The notes below the pieces were generated by a model that saw nothing but the letters and a program-made list of their open reading frames with translations, searched no databases and was not told where the DNA came from. Shown piece by piece: positions 18,017-26,219 of a stretch of DNA of 64,000 bases (the first letter of the stretch is position 1; the number at the start of each line of letters is the position of its first letter). Source of the stretch: Rhodovulum sp. MB263. Its GTDB lineage: Bacteria; Pseudomonadota; Alphaproteobacteria; Rhodobacterales; Rhodobacteraceae. Location of the stretch: NCBI RefSeq assembly GCF_002073975.1, contig NZ_CP020384.1:3348001-3412000 (forward strand), written 5' to 3'. The translations under genes were made by a program, and so were the position numbers.

Positions 18017-18066
18017 AGGCCGTGCCCCGGACCGGGCCGGGCCAAAAATGCCCGGCGTAAACAGGC

Positions 18067-18915
18067 TCAGCGGCAATAGGCGCCGCTGCGATAGCGCGCC
18101 GTGTCGACATGGATATGGTCCTGATGGAACCGGTCCGCGCCCGGCCCCAGCACGGTGCCGAAGGGTCCGCAGGCGGCGTGGTGGATCTGTTTCAGCACCC
18201 CGCCCTGAGACGGATCCTTCCAGCCGTCAAGCACGCTCAGCGATCTGCCATTGCGCAGCGTCACCGCGCCGATATCGACCGCATGGCCCCGGCCATGCTC
18301 GGAGATCTTCGCGCCCTTCTGGTTGTTGCGCGGGCGGCAGACGTAATGGGCGAAGACCCTCAGCGACGCGACCCCGCCGCCCAGCCGGCCCACCGCAGGC
18401 TTGATGCCGTTGCTGACCCAGGACCTAAGCGCCCGTGCGGTTTCGCAATCGACGGTGACGGGCTGGCTCAGCGCAACGCCGTCGACCGCACGCACCCGCA
18501 CCGGCCGGTCGACCCCGCAGCCCGCGATCCGGCCCGCGATCGGGGCGATCATCTCGCCCGCGATCGCCGGGTCGCCGCAGACCGCGCCCCGGCGGGGTGT
18601 CAGAACCCCGGAGGGCTGGCTGCGCGGGCCCGCGGACGCAAGCGTGACCAGCCGACCGGAGGGGCGCGGCGCGGGCCGCAGCGAACGCTCGAGGCCGGAA
18701 CCTGTCGCCTGCGCAGGAACGCCCGGGGAGGTCTCTGCCAGCCTGGCAAAGATCTCTCCGGGACGGGCATTCGGCCTTGTCGGCACGGCCTCAACCGGAA
18801 GCACGACCCGGACAGCCGCCGCGCGCGGCTTGGGGCGCGAGACACTATCGGAACTGACAGCACTCCCCGCTCCGGCGATCAGGACCAGCGCAAGAGCGAG
18901 GCCGGGCCACCGCAT
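18067..18915 (-). CDS. Extensin-family (D-Ala-D-Ala carboxypeptidase-like) secreted protein
   Basis: This 282-residue protein starts with a signal peptide ([20 protein letters not shown]), then about 90 low-complexity residues, then an extensin-like C-terminal domain. The domain has the zinc peptidase landmarks SEHGRGHAVDIGAV (His and Asp) and FHQDHIHVD (His), and cysteines such as VCGDP, GCGVD, CETA, YVCRP, ACGPFG and AYC that can form disulphides. Such domains resemble LAS-type murein endopeptidases, so a role in peptidoglycan is likely. The ATG overlaps the stop of tyrA (ATGA), placing it last in the hisC-tyrA operon. Confidence 0.85.
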   Translation of the reverse strand: MRWPGLALALVLIAGAGSAVSSDSVSRPKPRAAAVRVVLPVEAVPTRPNARPGEIFARLAETSPGVPAQATGSGLERSLRPAPRPSGRLVTLASAGPRSQPSGVLTPRRGAVCGDPAIAGEMIAPIAGRIAGCGVDRPVRVRAVDGVALSQPVTVDCETARALRSWVSNGIKPAVGRLGGGVASLRVFAHYVCRPRNNQKGAKISEHGRGHAVDIGAVTLRNGRSLSVLDGWKDPSQGGVLKQIHHAACGPFGTVLGPGADRFHQDHIHVDTARYRSGAYCR

Positions 18916-19841
18916 CAGGTCCGGGTCCTGGCACCGCGGCCGAAATCGGGGGCTTCGGTATCCTGGCCTGCCTCGATGATGCCACGGCGAATGGCGCGGG
19001 TCCGGGTGAAGTAATCGAAAAGCTCCTCGCCCTGCCCGGTCCGGATCGCCCGCTGAAGCGCGAACAGCTCTTCGGTGAAGCGGCCGAGGATTTCCAGCGT
19101 CGCTTCCTTGTTGGTCAGGAACACGTCGCGCCACATGGTCGGGTCAGAGGCCGCGATCCGGGTGAAGTCGCGAAAGCCCGCGGCCGAATACTTGATGACC
19201 TCGCTGTCGGTCACCCGGCGCAGGTCGTCGGCGACGCCGACCATGGTATAGGCGATGAGGTGCGGCACATGCGAGGTCACCGCCAGCACCAGATCGTGGT
19301 GGTCGGGATCCATCTCCTCGACATTGGCGCCCATGCCTTCCCAGAGCTGCCGGAGGCGCCCAGTCGCGGCCGGATCGGTGCCCGGCACCGGTACGATCAG
19401 GCTCCAGCGGTTATCGAAGAGCTCGGCAAAGCCCGAGCGCGGCCCCGAATGCTCGGTCCCGGCCAGCGGGTGGGCGGGGATGAAATGAACGCCCTCGGGC
19501 ACATGCGGCGCAACCGTCTCGATCACCGCCCGCTTGACCGAGCCGACATCGGTGACTGTGGCGCCCGGCGCCAGATGCGGGCCGATCTCGGCCGCGACCG
19601 CGCCCATCGCCCCGACCGGCACCGCCAGCACCACCAGATCGGCGCCCTCCGCGGCCTCGGCTGCGGTCTCGACCACATGGTCGACCAGCCCGATATCAGC
19701 CGCGACGGCGCGGGTCTCGGCCGAACGCGCGGTGCCGACGATCTCGCCCGCGAGCCCCGCCCGGCGCATCGCCAGCGACATCGAGCCCGCGATCAGGCCC
19801 AGCCCGATCAGCGCGACCCGGTCGTAGAGCGGGCTGGTCAC
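18915..19841 (-). CDS. tyrA: Prephenate/arogenate dehydrogenase
   Basis: This 308-residue protein carries the NAD-binding fold at its start ([16 protein letters not shown], GxGxxxGS), [12 protein letters not shown], and the active-site His in [14 protein letters not shown], then the helical TyrA dimerisation domain ([26 protein letters not shown]). It oxidatively decarboxylates prephenate or arogenate on the way to tyrosine. It overlaps the end of hisC by four bases and its own stop overlaps the extensin-family start. HisC-type aminotransferases often serve the tyrosine pathway in alphaproteobacteria, so the pairing is biochemically sensible. Cofactor and substrate preference cannot be told apart here. 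Confidence 0.92.
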   Translation of the reverse strand: MTSPLYDRVALIGLGLIAGSMSLAMRRAGLAGEIVGTARSAETRAVAADIGLVDHVVETAAEAAEGADLVVLAVPVGAMGAVAAEIGPHLAPGATVTDVGSVKRAVIETVAPHVPEGVHFIPAHPLAGTEHSGPRSGFAELFDNRWSLIVPVPGTDPAATGRLRQLWEGMGANVEEMDPDHHDLVLAVTSHVPHLIAYTMVGVADDLRRVTDSEVIKYSAAGFRDFTRIAASDPTMWRDVFLTNKEATLEILGRFTEELFALQRAIRTGQGEELFDYFTRTRAIRRGIIEAGQDTEAPDFGRGARTRT

Positions 19842-20923
19842 CGCGCCCCCTCTTTGAAGGCCCGCACCGCATGGGCCACCCGGCGGCAGGCGGCCTCGTC
19901 GCCGACGGTGATGCGCAACGCATGGGGCAACTTGTAGCCACCGACACGGCGCACGATCAGCCCCTGCGACTTGAGATAGGCATCGCAGGCCTCGGCCTCG
20001 GCGGCATCGGCAAAGCGCGGCAGCACGAAATTGGTAAAGGTCGGATCGGTCGGCACACCGGCCTCTGTCAGCGCCTCGGCCAGCCAGGCCGCGAGCCGCG
20101 TATTCTCGGCCCGACAGCGGGTCACGAAGGCCTGGTCGCGCACCGCCGCCTCGCCGGCCTCGAGCTGGGCCTGACCGAGGTTGAAGGGGCTCCGGACCCG
20201 GTTCAGCACGCCGATCACCTCGGAGGCGGCATAGGCCCAGCCGACCCGCAACCCGCCGAGACCATAGATCTTCGAGAAGGTCCGGGTCATCACCACGTTA
20301 TGGTGGCGATCGACCAGGGCGCGGCCGCCATCGAAGCCCTCGACATATTCGGCATAGGCCGCGTCGAGCACGAGGACCACGCTTTCGGGCAGGTTTTCGG
20401 CCAGCCGCCGGGTCTCGGCCTCGGGGATCATGGTGCCGGTGGGGTTGCCGGGATTGGCCAGAAACACGATCCGGGTCCGCTCGGTGACCCCGGCAAGGAT
20501 CGCGTCGACATCGACGGTACGCTCGACCTCGTCGACCTCGACCGGGGTCGCCCCCGCCGCCAGCGCCGAGATCCGGTACATGGCAAAGCCGTGCCGGGTA
20601 TGGATCACCTCGTCGCCGGGACCGGCATAGGCCTGGCAGAGAAAGGCGATGATCTCGTCCGAACCGACGCCGCAGATCACCCGCTCGGGGTCGAGATCGT
20701 GCGTTTCGCCGATGGCGGCGCGCAGCTCGGCATGGTCGGTCGAGGGATAGCGATGCAGGCTGTGCACGCAGCGCGAGAAGGCCGCCCTGGTCTTCTCGGA
20801 CGCACCGAAGGGGTTCTCGTTCGACGAGAGCTTGACGACGTCGGTCATCCCCTCGATCTTCGACTGCCCGCCCTGGTAGAGGGCGATTTCAAGAATTCCG
20901 GGTTGGGGGGGGATCTTGGTCAT
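19838..20923 (-). CDS. hisC: Histidinol-phosphate aminotransferase
   Basis: This 361-residue fold-type I PLP aminotransferase shows the HisC/aromatic aminotransferase landmarks: [32 protein letters not shown], the Asp-Tyr pair in [15 protein letters not shown], and the PLP lysine in [17 protein letters not shown]. It transfers the amino group between glutamate and histidinol phosphate, and probably aromatic keto acids too. The ATG at 20923 lies behind AAGGAG; an upstream extension is not family-like. It heads an operon with tyrA and the extensin-family gene through four-base overlaps. The context fits a second job in tyrosine and phenylalanine synthesis. Confidence 0.93.
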   Translation of the reverse strand: MTKIPPQPGILEIALYQGGQSKIEGMTDVVKLSSNENPFGASEKTRAAFSRCVHSLHRYPSTDHAELRAAIGETHDLDPERVICGVGSDEIIAFLCQAYAGPGDEVIHTRHGFAMYRISALAAGATPVEVDEVERTVDVDAILAGVTERTRIVFLANPGNPTGTMIPEAETRRLAENLPESVVLVLDAAYAEYVEGFDGGRALVDRHHNVVMTRTFSKIYGLGGLRVGWAYAASEVIGVLNRVRSPFNLGQAQLEAGEAAVRDQAFVTRCRAENTRLAAWLAEALTEAGVPTDPTFTNFVLPRFADAAEAEACDAYLKSQGLIVRRVGGYKLPHALRITVGDEAACRRVAHAVRAFKEGAR

Positions 20924-21026
20924 GGCGGTGTCTCCTTGGCGCGCATCCCTAGCCGACGGCAAAGGCCAAAGCCAGTCCCAAATACCCCCGGCCCGGCACC
21001 GTCGGGCCGGCACGGCCGCGGCGCGC

Positions 21027-21563
21027 TCAGCTCTTCCTGGCGCGGGCCGAGAGCCAATCCATCGCCGCCAGCAGCACGCCCGACAGCACGAAGACCATGT
21101 GAATCAGAACCAGCCAGAACAGCTCGGTATTGCCATAGACCGCATCGGCCTTGGCCTGCCCGATCTCCATGAAGCGCTTGAGCAGGTGAATCCCCGAAAT
21201 CGCCACGATCGAGGCGATCAGCTTCATCTTGAGACCCGAGAAATCGACCGTGCCCATCCAGTCGGGACGGTCGCTGTGATCGCCGATATCAAGCTTCGAG
21301 ACGAAGTTCTCGTAGCCCGAGAACAGCACGATCAGAAGCAGGTTGGCCGCCAGCGTGAGATCGATCAGCGTCAGCACCGCCAGGATCGCGGTCTCGCTCG
21401 ACATCGTCAGCACCTGCGGCGCGTAATAGGCGATCTCGCGCAGGAACACGACGACCAGCATCGCCAGCGACACCACGAGCCCCAGATACATCGGCGCCAT
21501 CAGCCAGCGCGAGGCGAATAGGCCGCGCTCGAAGACCTGTTCGGCAGTGGGTTTGTCGGCCAT
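21027..21563 (-). CDS. UPF0114/TIGR00645 family membrane protein
   Basis: This 178-residue integral membrane protein has four hydrophobic segments (near residues 20-40, 60-85, 110-130, 145-165) and the family landmarks [36 protein letters not shown], and [17 protein letters not shown]. Members such as E. coli YqhA have no established function. The ATG at 21563 gives the normal N-terminus MADKPTAEQ. It lies between rpsD and hisC in the same direction but is separated from rpsD by a terminator-like hairpin. Confidence 0.88.
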   Translation of the reverse strand: MADKPTAEQVFERGLFASRWLMAPMYLGLVVSLAMLVVVFLREIAYYAPQVLTMSSETAILAVLTLIDLTLAANLLLIVLFSGYENFVSKLDIGDHSDRPDWMGTVDFSGLKMKLIASIVAISGIHLLKRFMEIGQAKADAVYGNTELFWLVLIHMVFVLSGVLLAAMDWLSARARKS

Positions 21564-21704
21564 GATCGCGCCTCCCGCAAAGCACCCCGTCGCGCGGCCC
21601 ATAGCGCGCCGCCCGGATTCGGACAAGCCGCAGCGCCCCCTCGCCCCCGGCACCGGACCGCGCCCCGGTGCCGCAGGCGCCGGAAGGGCCAGGCGCAACG
21701 CAAA

Positions 21705-21735
21705 GGACCCGCCCTGCGCGTGGCAGGACGGGTCC
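21705..21735 (-). terminator. Hairpin after rpsD, probable terminator
   Basis: GGACCCG pairs with CGGGTCC and the inner CCTG with CAGG, with a few bulged bases. On the minus strand it is followed by TTTGCG, a weak U-run. It lies 26 bases past the rpsD stop. Confidence 0.5.
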
Positions 21736-21760
21736 GAAGCTCGGGATAGGGCGCGGAACC

Positions 21761-22381
21761 TTAGTTCTGCGCGTAGAATTCGATGACGAGGTTCGGTTCC
21801 ATGATGACCGGGTAGGGCACGTCGCCGAGACCCGGGATGCGCACGAAGGTGGCGGTCATCTTGGAATGGTCGGCCTCGATGTAATCGGGCACGTCACGTT
21901 CGGACAGCTGCACCGCTTCGAGAAGCACGGCCAGTTGCTTGGACTTCTCGCGGACCTCGATCACGTCGCCTTCCTTGACCCGGTAGGACGGGATGTTGAC
22001 GCGCTGGCCGTTCACGGTGACATGGCCGTGGTTCACGAACTGACGGGCGGCGAAGATGGTCGGCACGAACTTGGCGCGGTAAACCACGGTGTCGAGGCGG
22101 CGTTCCAGCAGGCCGACCAGCAGCTCGCCGGTATCGCCGCGCTGACGCTCGGCCTCGGCGAAGATGCGGCGGAACTGTTTCTCGGTCATGTCGCCATAGT
22201 AGCCTTTCAGCTTCTGCTTGGCGCGCAGCTGGATACCGAAGTCGGACAGCTTGCCCTTGCGGCGCTGACCGTGCTGGCCGGGGCCGTATTCGCGGCGGTT
22301 GACCGGGGACTTGGCACGGCCCCAGATGTTTTCGCCCATACGGCGGTCGATCTTGTACTTGGCAGACGTGCGTTTGGTCAC
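21761..22381 (-). CDS. rpsD: 30S ribosomal protein S4
   Basis: This 206-residue protein is a standard alphaproteobacterial S4: the basic N-terminus ([20 protein letters not shown]), [20 protein letters not shown], and an S4 RNA-binding domain ([20 protein letters not shown] and [20 protein letters not shown]). S4 nucleates 16S rRNA folding in the small subunit. The start is GTG at 22381 behind AAGGAG. It is alone rather than in the alpha operon, as usual in this group. A near-consensus sigma-70 promoter lies 156 bases upstream and a terminator-like hairpin sits just before the ribosome site, so expression may be controlled in the leader. Confidence 0.97.
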   Translation of the reverse strand: MTKRTSAKYKIDRRMGENIWGRAKSPVNRREYGPGQHGQRRKGKLSDFGIQLRAKQKLKGYYGDMTEKQFRRIFAEAERQRGDTGELLVGLLERRLDTVVYRAKFVPTIFAARQFVNHGHVTVNGQRVNIPSYRVKEGDVIEVREKSKQLAVLLEAVQLSERDVPDYIEADHSKMTATFVRIPGLGDVPYPVIMEPNLVIEFYAQN

Positions 22382-22395
22382 GGCTGATCTCCTTC

Positions 22396-22419
22396 AAAAG
22401 GGCGCCGCCCTTGGGCGGC
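22396..22419 (-). promoter_or_regulatory. Terminator-like hairpin in the rpsD leader
   Basis: On the minus strand GCCGCC-CAAG-GGCGGC is followed by GCCCTTTT, directly upstream of the AAGGAG ribosome site of rpsD. It could act as an attenuator or as a translation-control hairpin. Confidence 0.45.
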
Positions 22420-22536
22420 AATGAAGGGCGTTGTCCTCTGGACCCGTTCCGGAACGGCCCGGACCCTGACAGGCATCCCCTTGCGGGGGCCACCAACACC
22501 AATGGAAATCCCGGCCGCAGGGGCCGGAATGGCGCG

Positions 22537-22564
22537 CTTATACAGGGGTGCCTTCCACTGTCAA
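22537..22564 (-). promoter_or_regulatory. Sigma-70 promoter of rpsD
   Basis: On the minus strand TTGACA (22564-22559), a 16-base spacer, and TATAAG (22542-22537). The -35 is perfect and the -10 differs at one base. The -35 overlaps the stop codon of the upstream dehydrogenase gene. Confidence 0.8.
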
Positions 22565-23457
22565 GCGCCGAGCGCCCGGATCGCGGCCTCGGCGGCCATC
22601 ATCCCCATCCGGCGGACACTGCGCTCGCCCAGCGCCGCGGCATGGGGCGACAGAAGCGCATTCGGCAGCGCGAGAAGCGGGTCGGAGGGCGGCAACGGTT
22701 CGGTTTCGAACACGTCGAGCCCGATGCCGCCCAGCCGGGGCGCCGCCGCGACCAGCGCCGCCTCGTCGACGATGCCGCCCCGCCCGGTATTGATGAGGAT
22801 CGCGCCCTCGGGCAGCGCGGCCAGTTCGGCCGCACCGATCAGCCCGCGCGTGCCCTCGTTCAGCGGCAGATGCAGGCTGAGGATCTGCGCCGCGGGCAGC
22901 GCCGCCGCAAGATCGCGCACCACCGGCAGGCCCGCCTCGTCAGCGCTCAGCCGCCGGTGCCAGAGCGTGACCTCGATGTCGAAGGCCCGCGCCAGTTGCG
23001 CGACCCGCTGGCCGATCGGCCCGAAGCCCAGAATCAGCATCCGCTGGCCCGACAGCTCGACCGGCGCCAGCCGCTCGATGTTCTCGAACCCCGTCCGCGC
23101 GACCCTGTCCATCGCCACCGCCCGCCGCGCCAGCGCCAAAAGCAGCATCATCGCATGCTCGGCCACCGCATTGGCATTGGCCCCGGGCGTGTTGAAGACC
23201 GGAATGCCCCGCCGCTCGGCCTCGGCCAGGGGAATGTTGTCGGTCCCGACCCCGTGCTTGCAGATCGCCCTTAGCTGGGGCGCCCCGGCGATCATCCCGG
23301 GGCTCACCACGAAGGTGCGCAGGATCCAGGCCCGCGCCGCGGCCAACCCGGCTGCGGGATCATCGTCCCGCCAGCCGCAAGAGACGCTCAGCCCCGCCGA
23401 AGCCAGCAGCGCCAGCGCGTCGGGATGGATCGGTTCGGTCACATGCACATCAGCCAT
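22561..23457 (-). CDS. D-2-hydroxyacid dehydrogenase (phosphoglycerate dehydrogenase-like)
   Basis: This 298-residue NAD-dependent dehydrogenase has the family's dinucleotide motif GFGPIGQRVAQLA, the substrate Arg in NTGRGGIVDE, the Glu in LDVFETEPLPP and the catalytic His in LSPHAAAL, plus the N-terminal KHGVGTDNI and PGANANAVAEHAM segments. It reduces a 2-keto acid to a D-2-hydroxy acid or the reverse. Its length lacks the ACT-type regulatory tail of SerA, so hydroxypyruvate or another 2-keto acid is as likely as phosphoglycerate. The ATG at 23457 begins MADVHVTEPIHPDAL. It is divergent from the DNA-repair exonuclease gene, 69 bases away, and its stop carries the rpsD promoter. Confidence 0.85.
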   Translation of the reverse strand: MADVHVTEPIHPDALALLASAGLSVSCGWRDDDPAAGLAAARAWILRTFVVSPGMIAGAPQLRAICKHGVGTDNIPLAEAERRGIPVFNTPGANANAVAEHAMMLLLALARRAVAMDRVARTGFENIERLAPVELSGQRMLILGFGPIGQRVAQLARAFDIEVTLWHRRLSADEAGLPVVRDLAAALPAAQILSLHLPLNEGTRGLIGAAELAALPEGAILINTGRGGIVDEAALVAAAPRLGGIGLDVFETEPLPPSDPLLALPNALLSPHAAALGERSVRRMGMMAAEAAIRALGA

Positions 23458-23526
23458 GATCGCCCTATGCGTCGCCCGCGCGCCGAATGCAATCGCCCCG
23501 GCCCCGGGACGCGCTATAGTCGGGTC

Positions 23527-24540
23527 ATGAGCGTTCTGAGCGTCACCGGGCAAGGGCTTTACTGCCCCGCGGGCGATTTCCACATCGACCCCTGGGCGCC
23601 GGTCGACCGGGCGCTGATCACCCATGGCCATGCCGACCATGCCCGTCCCGGCCACCGCCGCTATCTGGCGACCGACACCGCCGCCCCGGTGATCCGCCAC
23701 CGGCTGGGCGCCATCTCGCTTGACACCATCCGCTATGGCGAGACCCGCCGGATCGGCGCGGCAACGGTCTCGTTCCACCCGGCGGGCCATGTGCCGGGCT
23801 CGGCCCAGATCCGGGTCGAGCACAAGGGCGAGGTCTGGGTCGTCTCGGGCGATTACAAGCCCGAACCTGACGGGCTGTCCGAACCCTTCGCGCCGGTGCC
23901 CTGCCACACCTTCATCAGCGAATGCACCTTCGGGCTGCCGGTCTTCCGCTGGCGCCCGCAACCCGAGGTGATGGCCGAGATCCGCGACTGGTGGACAGAG
24001 AACGCGGCCCTTGGTCGGGCCAGCCTTCTGGGGGCCTATGCGCTTGGCAAAGCGCAGCGGCTGCTGGTGGGGCTTGGCGACGGCGCAGAACCGGGGGCGG
24101 GCCCGATCCTGACCCATGGCGCCATCGAGGCCACCTGCCGGGTGATGCGCGCGCAGGGGCTCGCCCTGCCCGACACGGTGCCGGTCACGCCCGAGACCGA
24201 TCCGCGCGCCCATCCCGGCGCGCTGGTGCTGGCCCCGCCCTCGGCCCTCGGCAGCGCCTGGGCGCGGCGCTTCGGGCGGGCCTCGACCGGGCTTGCCTCG
24301 GGCTGGATGGCGCTGCGCGGCGTGCGGCGGCGACGCGCGGCCGAACGCGGCTTCGTTCTGTCCGATCATGCCGACTGGGACGGGCTCAACGCCGCGATCC
24401 GCGCCACCGGCGCCGAGCGGGTTCTGGTCACCCATGGCTATACCGGCCCGTTCCGGCGCTGGCTGGCAGAGCAGGGCTATGACGCGGGCATCGTCGCCAC
24501 CGCCTGGGAGGGCGAAACGACCGAAGGTGACGTCGAATGA
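23527..24540 (+). CDS. Ligase-associated DNA exonuclease (metallo-beta-lactamase fold)
   Basis: This 337-residue protein has the metallo-beta-lactamase/beta-CASP core: the zinc motif THGHADHARPGH, GHVPGSAQI, SGDYKPEPDG, and FISECTFGLP, then VLSDHADW and LVTHGY near the end. This set defines the 'ligase-associated exonuclease' group, relatives of the SNM1/Artemis and CPSF nucleases, encoded next to an ATP-dependent DNA ligase. It probably trims DNA ends before joining. Its TGA overlaps the ATG of the ligase gene (ATGA, 24537-24540), so both are produced together. The usual companion helicase and phosphoesterase genes are not adjacent. Confidence 0.88.
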   Translation: MSVLSVTGQGLYCPAGDFHIDPWAPVDRALITHGHADHARPGHRRYLATDTAAPVIRHRLGAISLDTIRYGETRRIGAATVSFHPAGHVPGSAQIRVEHKGEVWVVSGDYKPEPDGLSEPFAPVPCHTFISECTFGLPVFRWRPQPEVMAEIRDWWTENAALGRASLLGAYALGKAQRLLVGLGDGAEPGAGPILTHGAIEATCRVMRAQGLALPDTVPVTPETDPRAHPGALVLAPPSALGSAWARRFGRASTGLASGWMALRGVRRRRAAERGFVLSDHADWDGLNAAIRATGAERVLVTHGYTGPFRRWLAEQGYDAGIVATAWEGETTEGDVE

Positions 24541-26210
24541 AGCGCTTCGCCGCTCTCTATACCGCGCTCGACCGCACCCCCCGCACCACCGCCAAGGTCG
24601 CGGCGCTGGCCGCCTATCTCACCGAGGCGCCCGAGCCCGACCGGCTCTGGACCGTGGCGCTTCTGTCGGGACGGCGACCGCGCCGGGCGGTGACCGCGAC
24701 GCGGCTGCGGGAATGGGCGGCCGAGCGGGCGGGCCTGCCGCTCTGGCTGTTCGAGGAATGCTATCCGGTGGTGGGCGATCTGGCCGAGACCATCGCGCTG
24801 GTCCTGCCTCCGCCCGGCACGGGCAGCGACCGGAGCCTGTCGGCACGGATGACCGACATCCTCGCCATGGCCGCGATGGACGAGCCTGCCCGAAAGGCCG
24901 CGATCCTTGACGCCTGGGACAATCTCGGCGGGCCTGAGCGGTTTCTGTTCACCAAGCTGCTGACCGGCGGGTTTCGCGTCGGCGTCAGCCAGACCCTGAT
25001 GACCCGCGCGCTGGCCCGCGCCACCGGGCAGGACGAGGCCGAGCTGGCGCACCGGCTGATGGGCGACTGGACCCCCGCGACGACAAGCTGGCAGACGCTG
25101 ATCGAGGCGCCCGACCCGGCGGCGGCGCTGTCGCGCCCCTATCCCTTCTATCTGGCCTATCAGATCGAGGGCCCGCCCGAGGCGTTGGGCGTGCCCGCCG
25201 ACTGGATCGCCGAATACAAGTGGGACGGCATCCGCGGCCAGCTGATCGCACGCGGCGGAACGCATTTCCTCTGGTCGCGCGGCGAGGATCTGATCACCGG
25301 GCGCTTCCCCGAACTGGCCGTCGCCCGCGATTTCCTGCCCGCAGGCACCGTGCTCGACGGCGAGATCCTGGCCTGGAAGGATGGCCGTCCCCTGCCCTTC
25401 GCCGCGCTCCAGACCCGGATCGGGCGGAAGACCGTGTCGAAACGGCTGCTGGCCGAGACCCCGGCCGCATTCATCGCCTATGATCTGCTGGAAGACGGTG
25501 GCACCGACCTCCGCCCCCGCCCGCTGGCCGAGCGCCGCGCCCGGCTCGAAGAGATCATCGCAGGGGGGCCGCCCGGCGGGCCGCTGCGCCTGTCGCCCAG
25601 GCTGTCCTTCGGGACCTGGGAAGATCTGGCCCGGATCCGCGAAACCGCGCGCAAGGCCGAGGCAGAGGGCGTGATGCTGAAACGCGCGGGCGCCCCCTAT
25701 CTGGCCGGACGCAGGAAAGGCGACTGGTGGAAATGGAAGCTCGACCCGCTGACCGTCGACGCGGTGATGATCTATGCCCAGGCAGGCCACGGGCGGCGCG
25801 CGACGCTTTACACCGATTTCACCTTCGCGGTCCGGGACGGCGATGCGCTGGTGCCGGTAACCAAGGCCTATTCCGGCCTCACCGACGCGGAATTCCGCGA
25901 TATCACCGCCTGGGTGCGCAAGAACACGCTTCAGCGCTTCGGCCCGGTGCGGCAGGTGGCGCCCGAACTGGTCTTCGAGATCGCCTTCGAGGGCATCCGC
26001 GCCAGCCCGCGCCACAAGTCGGGCCTTGCCCTGCGCTTTCCTCGGATGGCGCGCTGGCGGCGCGACAAGCCCGCGTCAGAAGCCAATACGCTCGACGATC
26101 TGAAGACCCTGCTGGCGACGCGCGAGCGGGGCGCGCGCGAGCCGAAAAACAGCCCCGCGCTTGAACCTCCGCCCCCCGGTACTCTATCTCTGGATCAAGA
26201 CAACGAATGA
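24537..26210 (+). CDS. ATP-dependent DNA ligase of the exonuclease-linked type
   Basis: This 557-residue ligase has an N-terminal helical DNA-binding domain (LDRTPRTTAKVAALAAYL, LTGGFRVGVSQTLMTRALA), the nucleotidyltransferase domain with the adenylated Lys in EYKWDGIRGQLI, DGEILAWKDGRPLPFA, AYDLLE, EGVMLKRAGAPYLAGRRK and WWKWKLDPLTVDAVMIYAQ, and an OB-fold end. These are the six ligase motifs of the cisplatin-unrelated bacterial LigB/LigC-like group (TIGR04120 type). It seals nicks or double-strand breaks using ATP, separate from the replicative NAD-dependent LigA. The start overlaps the exonuclease stop. The last 30 residues are low complexity and Pro-rich. Confidence 0.9.
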   Translation: MKRFAALYTALDRTPRTTAKVAALAAYLTEAPEPDRLWTVALLSGRRPRRAVTATRLREWAAERAGLPLWLFEECYPVVGDLAETIALVLPPPGTGSDRSLSARMTDILAMAAMDEPARKAAILDAWDNLGGPERFLFTKLLTGGFRVGVSQTLMTRALARATGQDEAELAHRLMGDWTPATTSWQTLIEAPDPAAALSRPYPFYLAYQIEGPPEALGVPADWIAEYKWDGIRGQLIARGGTHFLWSRGEDLITGRFPELAVARDFLPAGTVLDGEILAWKDGRPLPFAALQTRIGRKTVSKRLLAETPAAFIAYDLLEDGGTDLRPRPLAERRARLEEIIAGGPPGGPLRLSPRLSFGTWEDLARIRETARKAEAEGVMLKRAGAPYLAGRRKGDWWKWKLDPLTVDAVMIYAQAGHGRRATLYTDFTFAVRDGDALVPVTKAYSGLTDAEFRDITAWVRKNTLQRFGPVRQVAPELVFEIAFEGIRASPRHKSGLALRFPRMARWRRDKPASEANTLDDLKTLLATRERGAREPKNSPALEPPPPGTLSLDQDNE

Positions 26211-26219
26211 GGATCGCCG

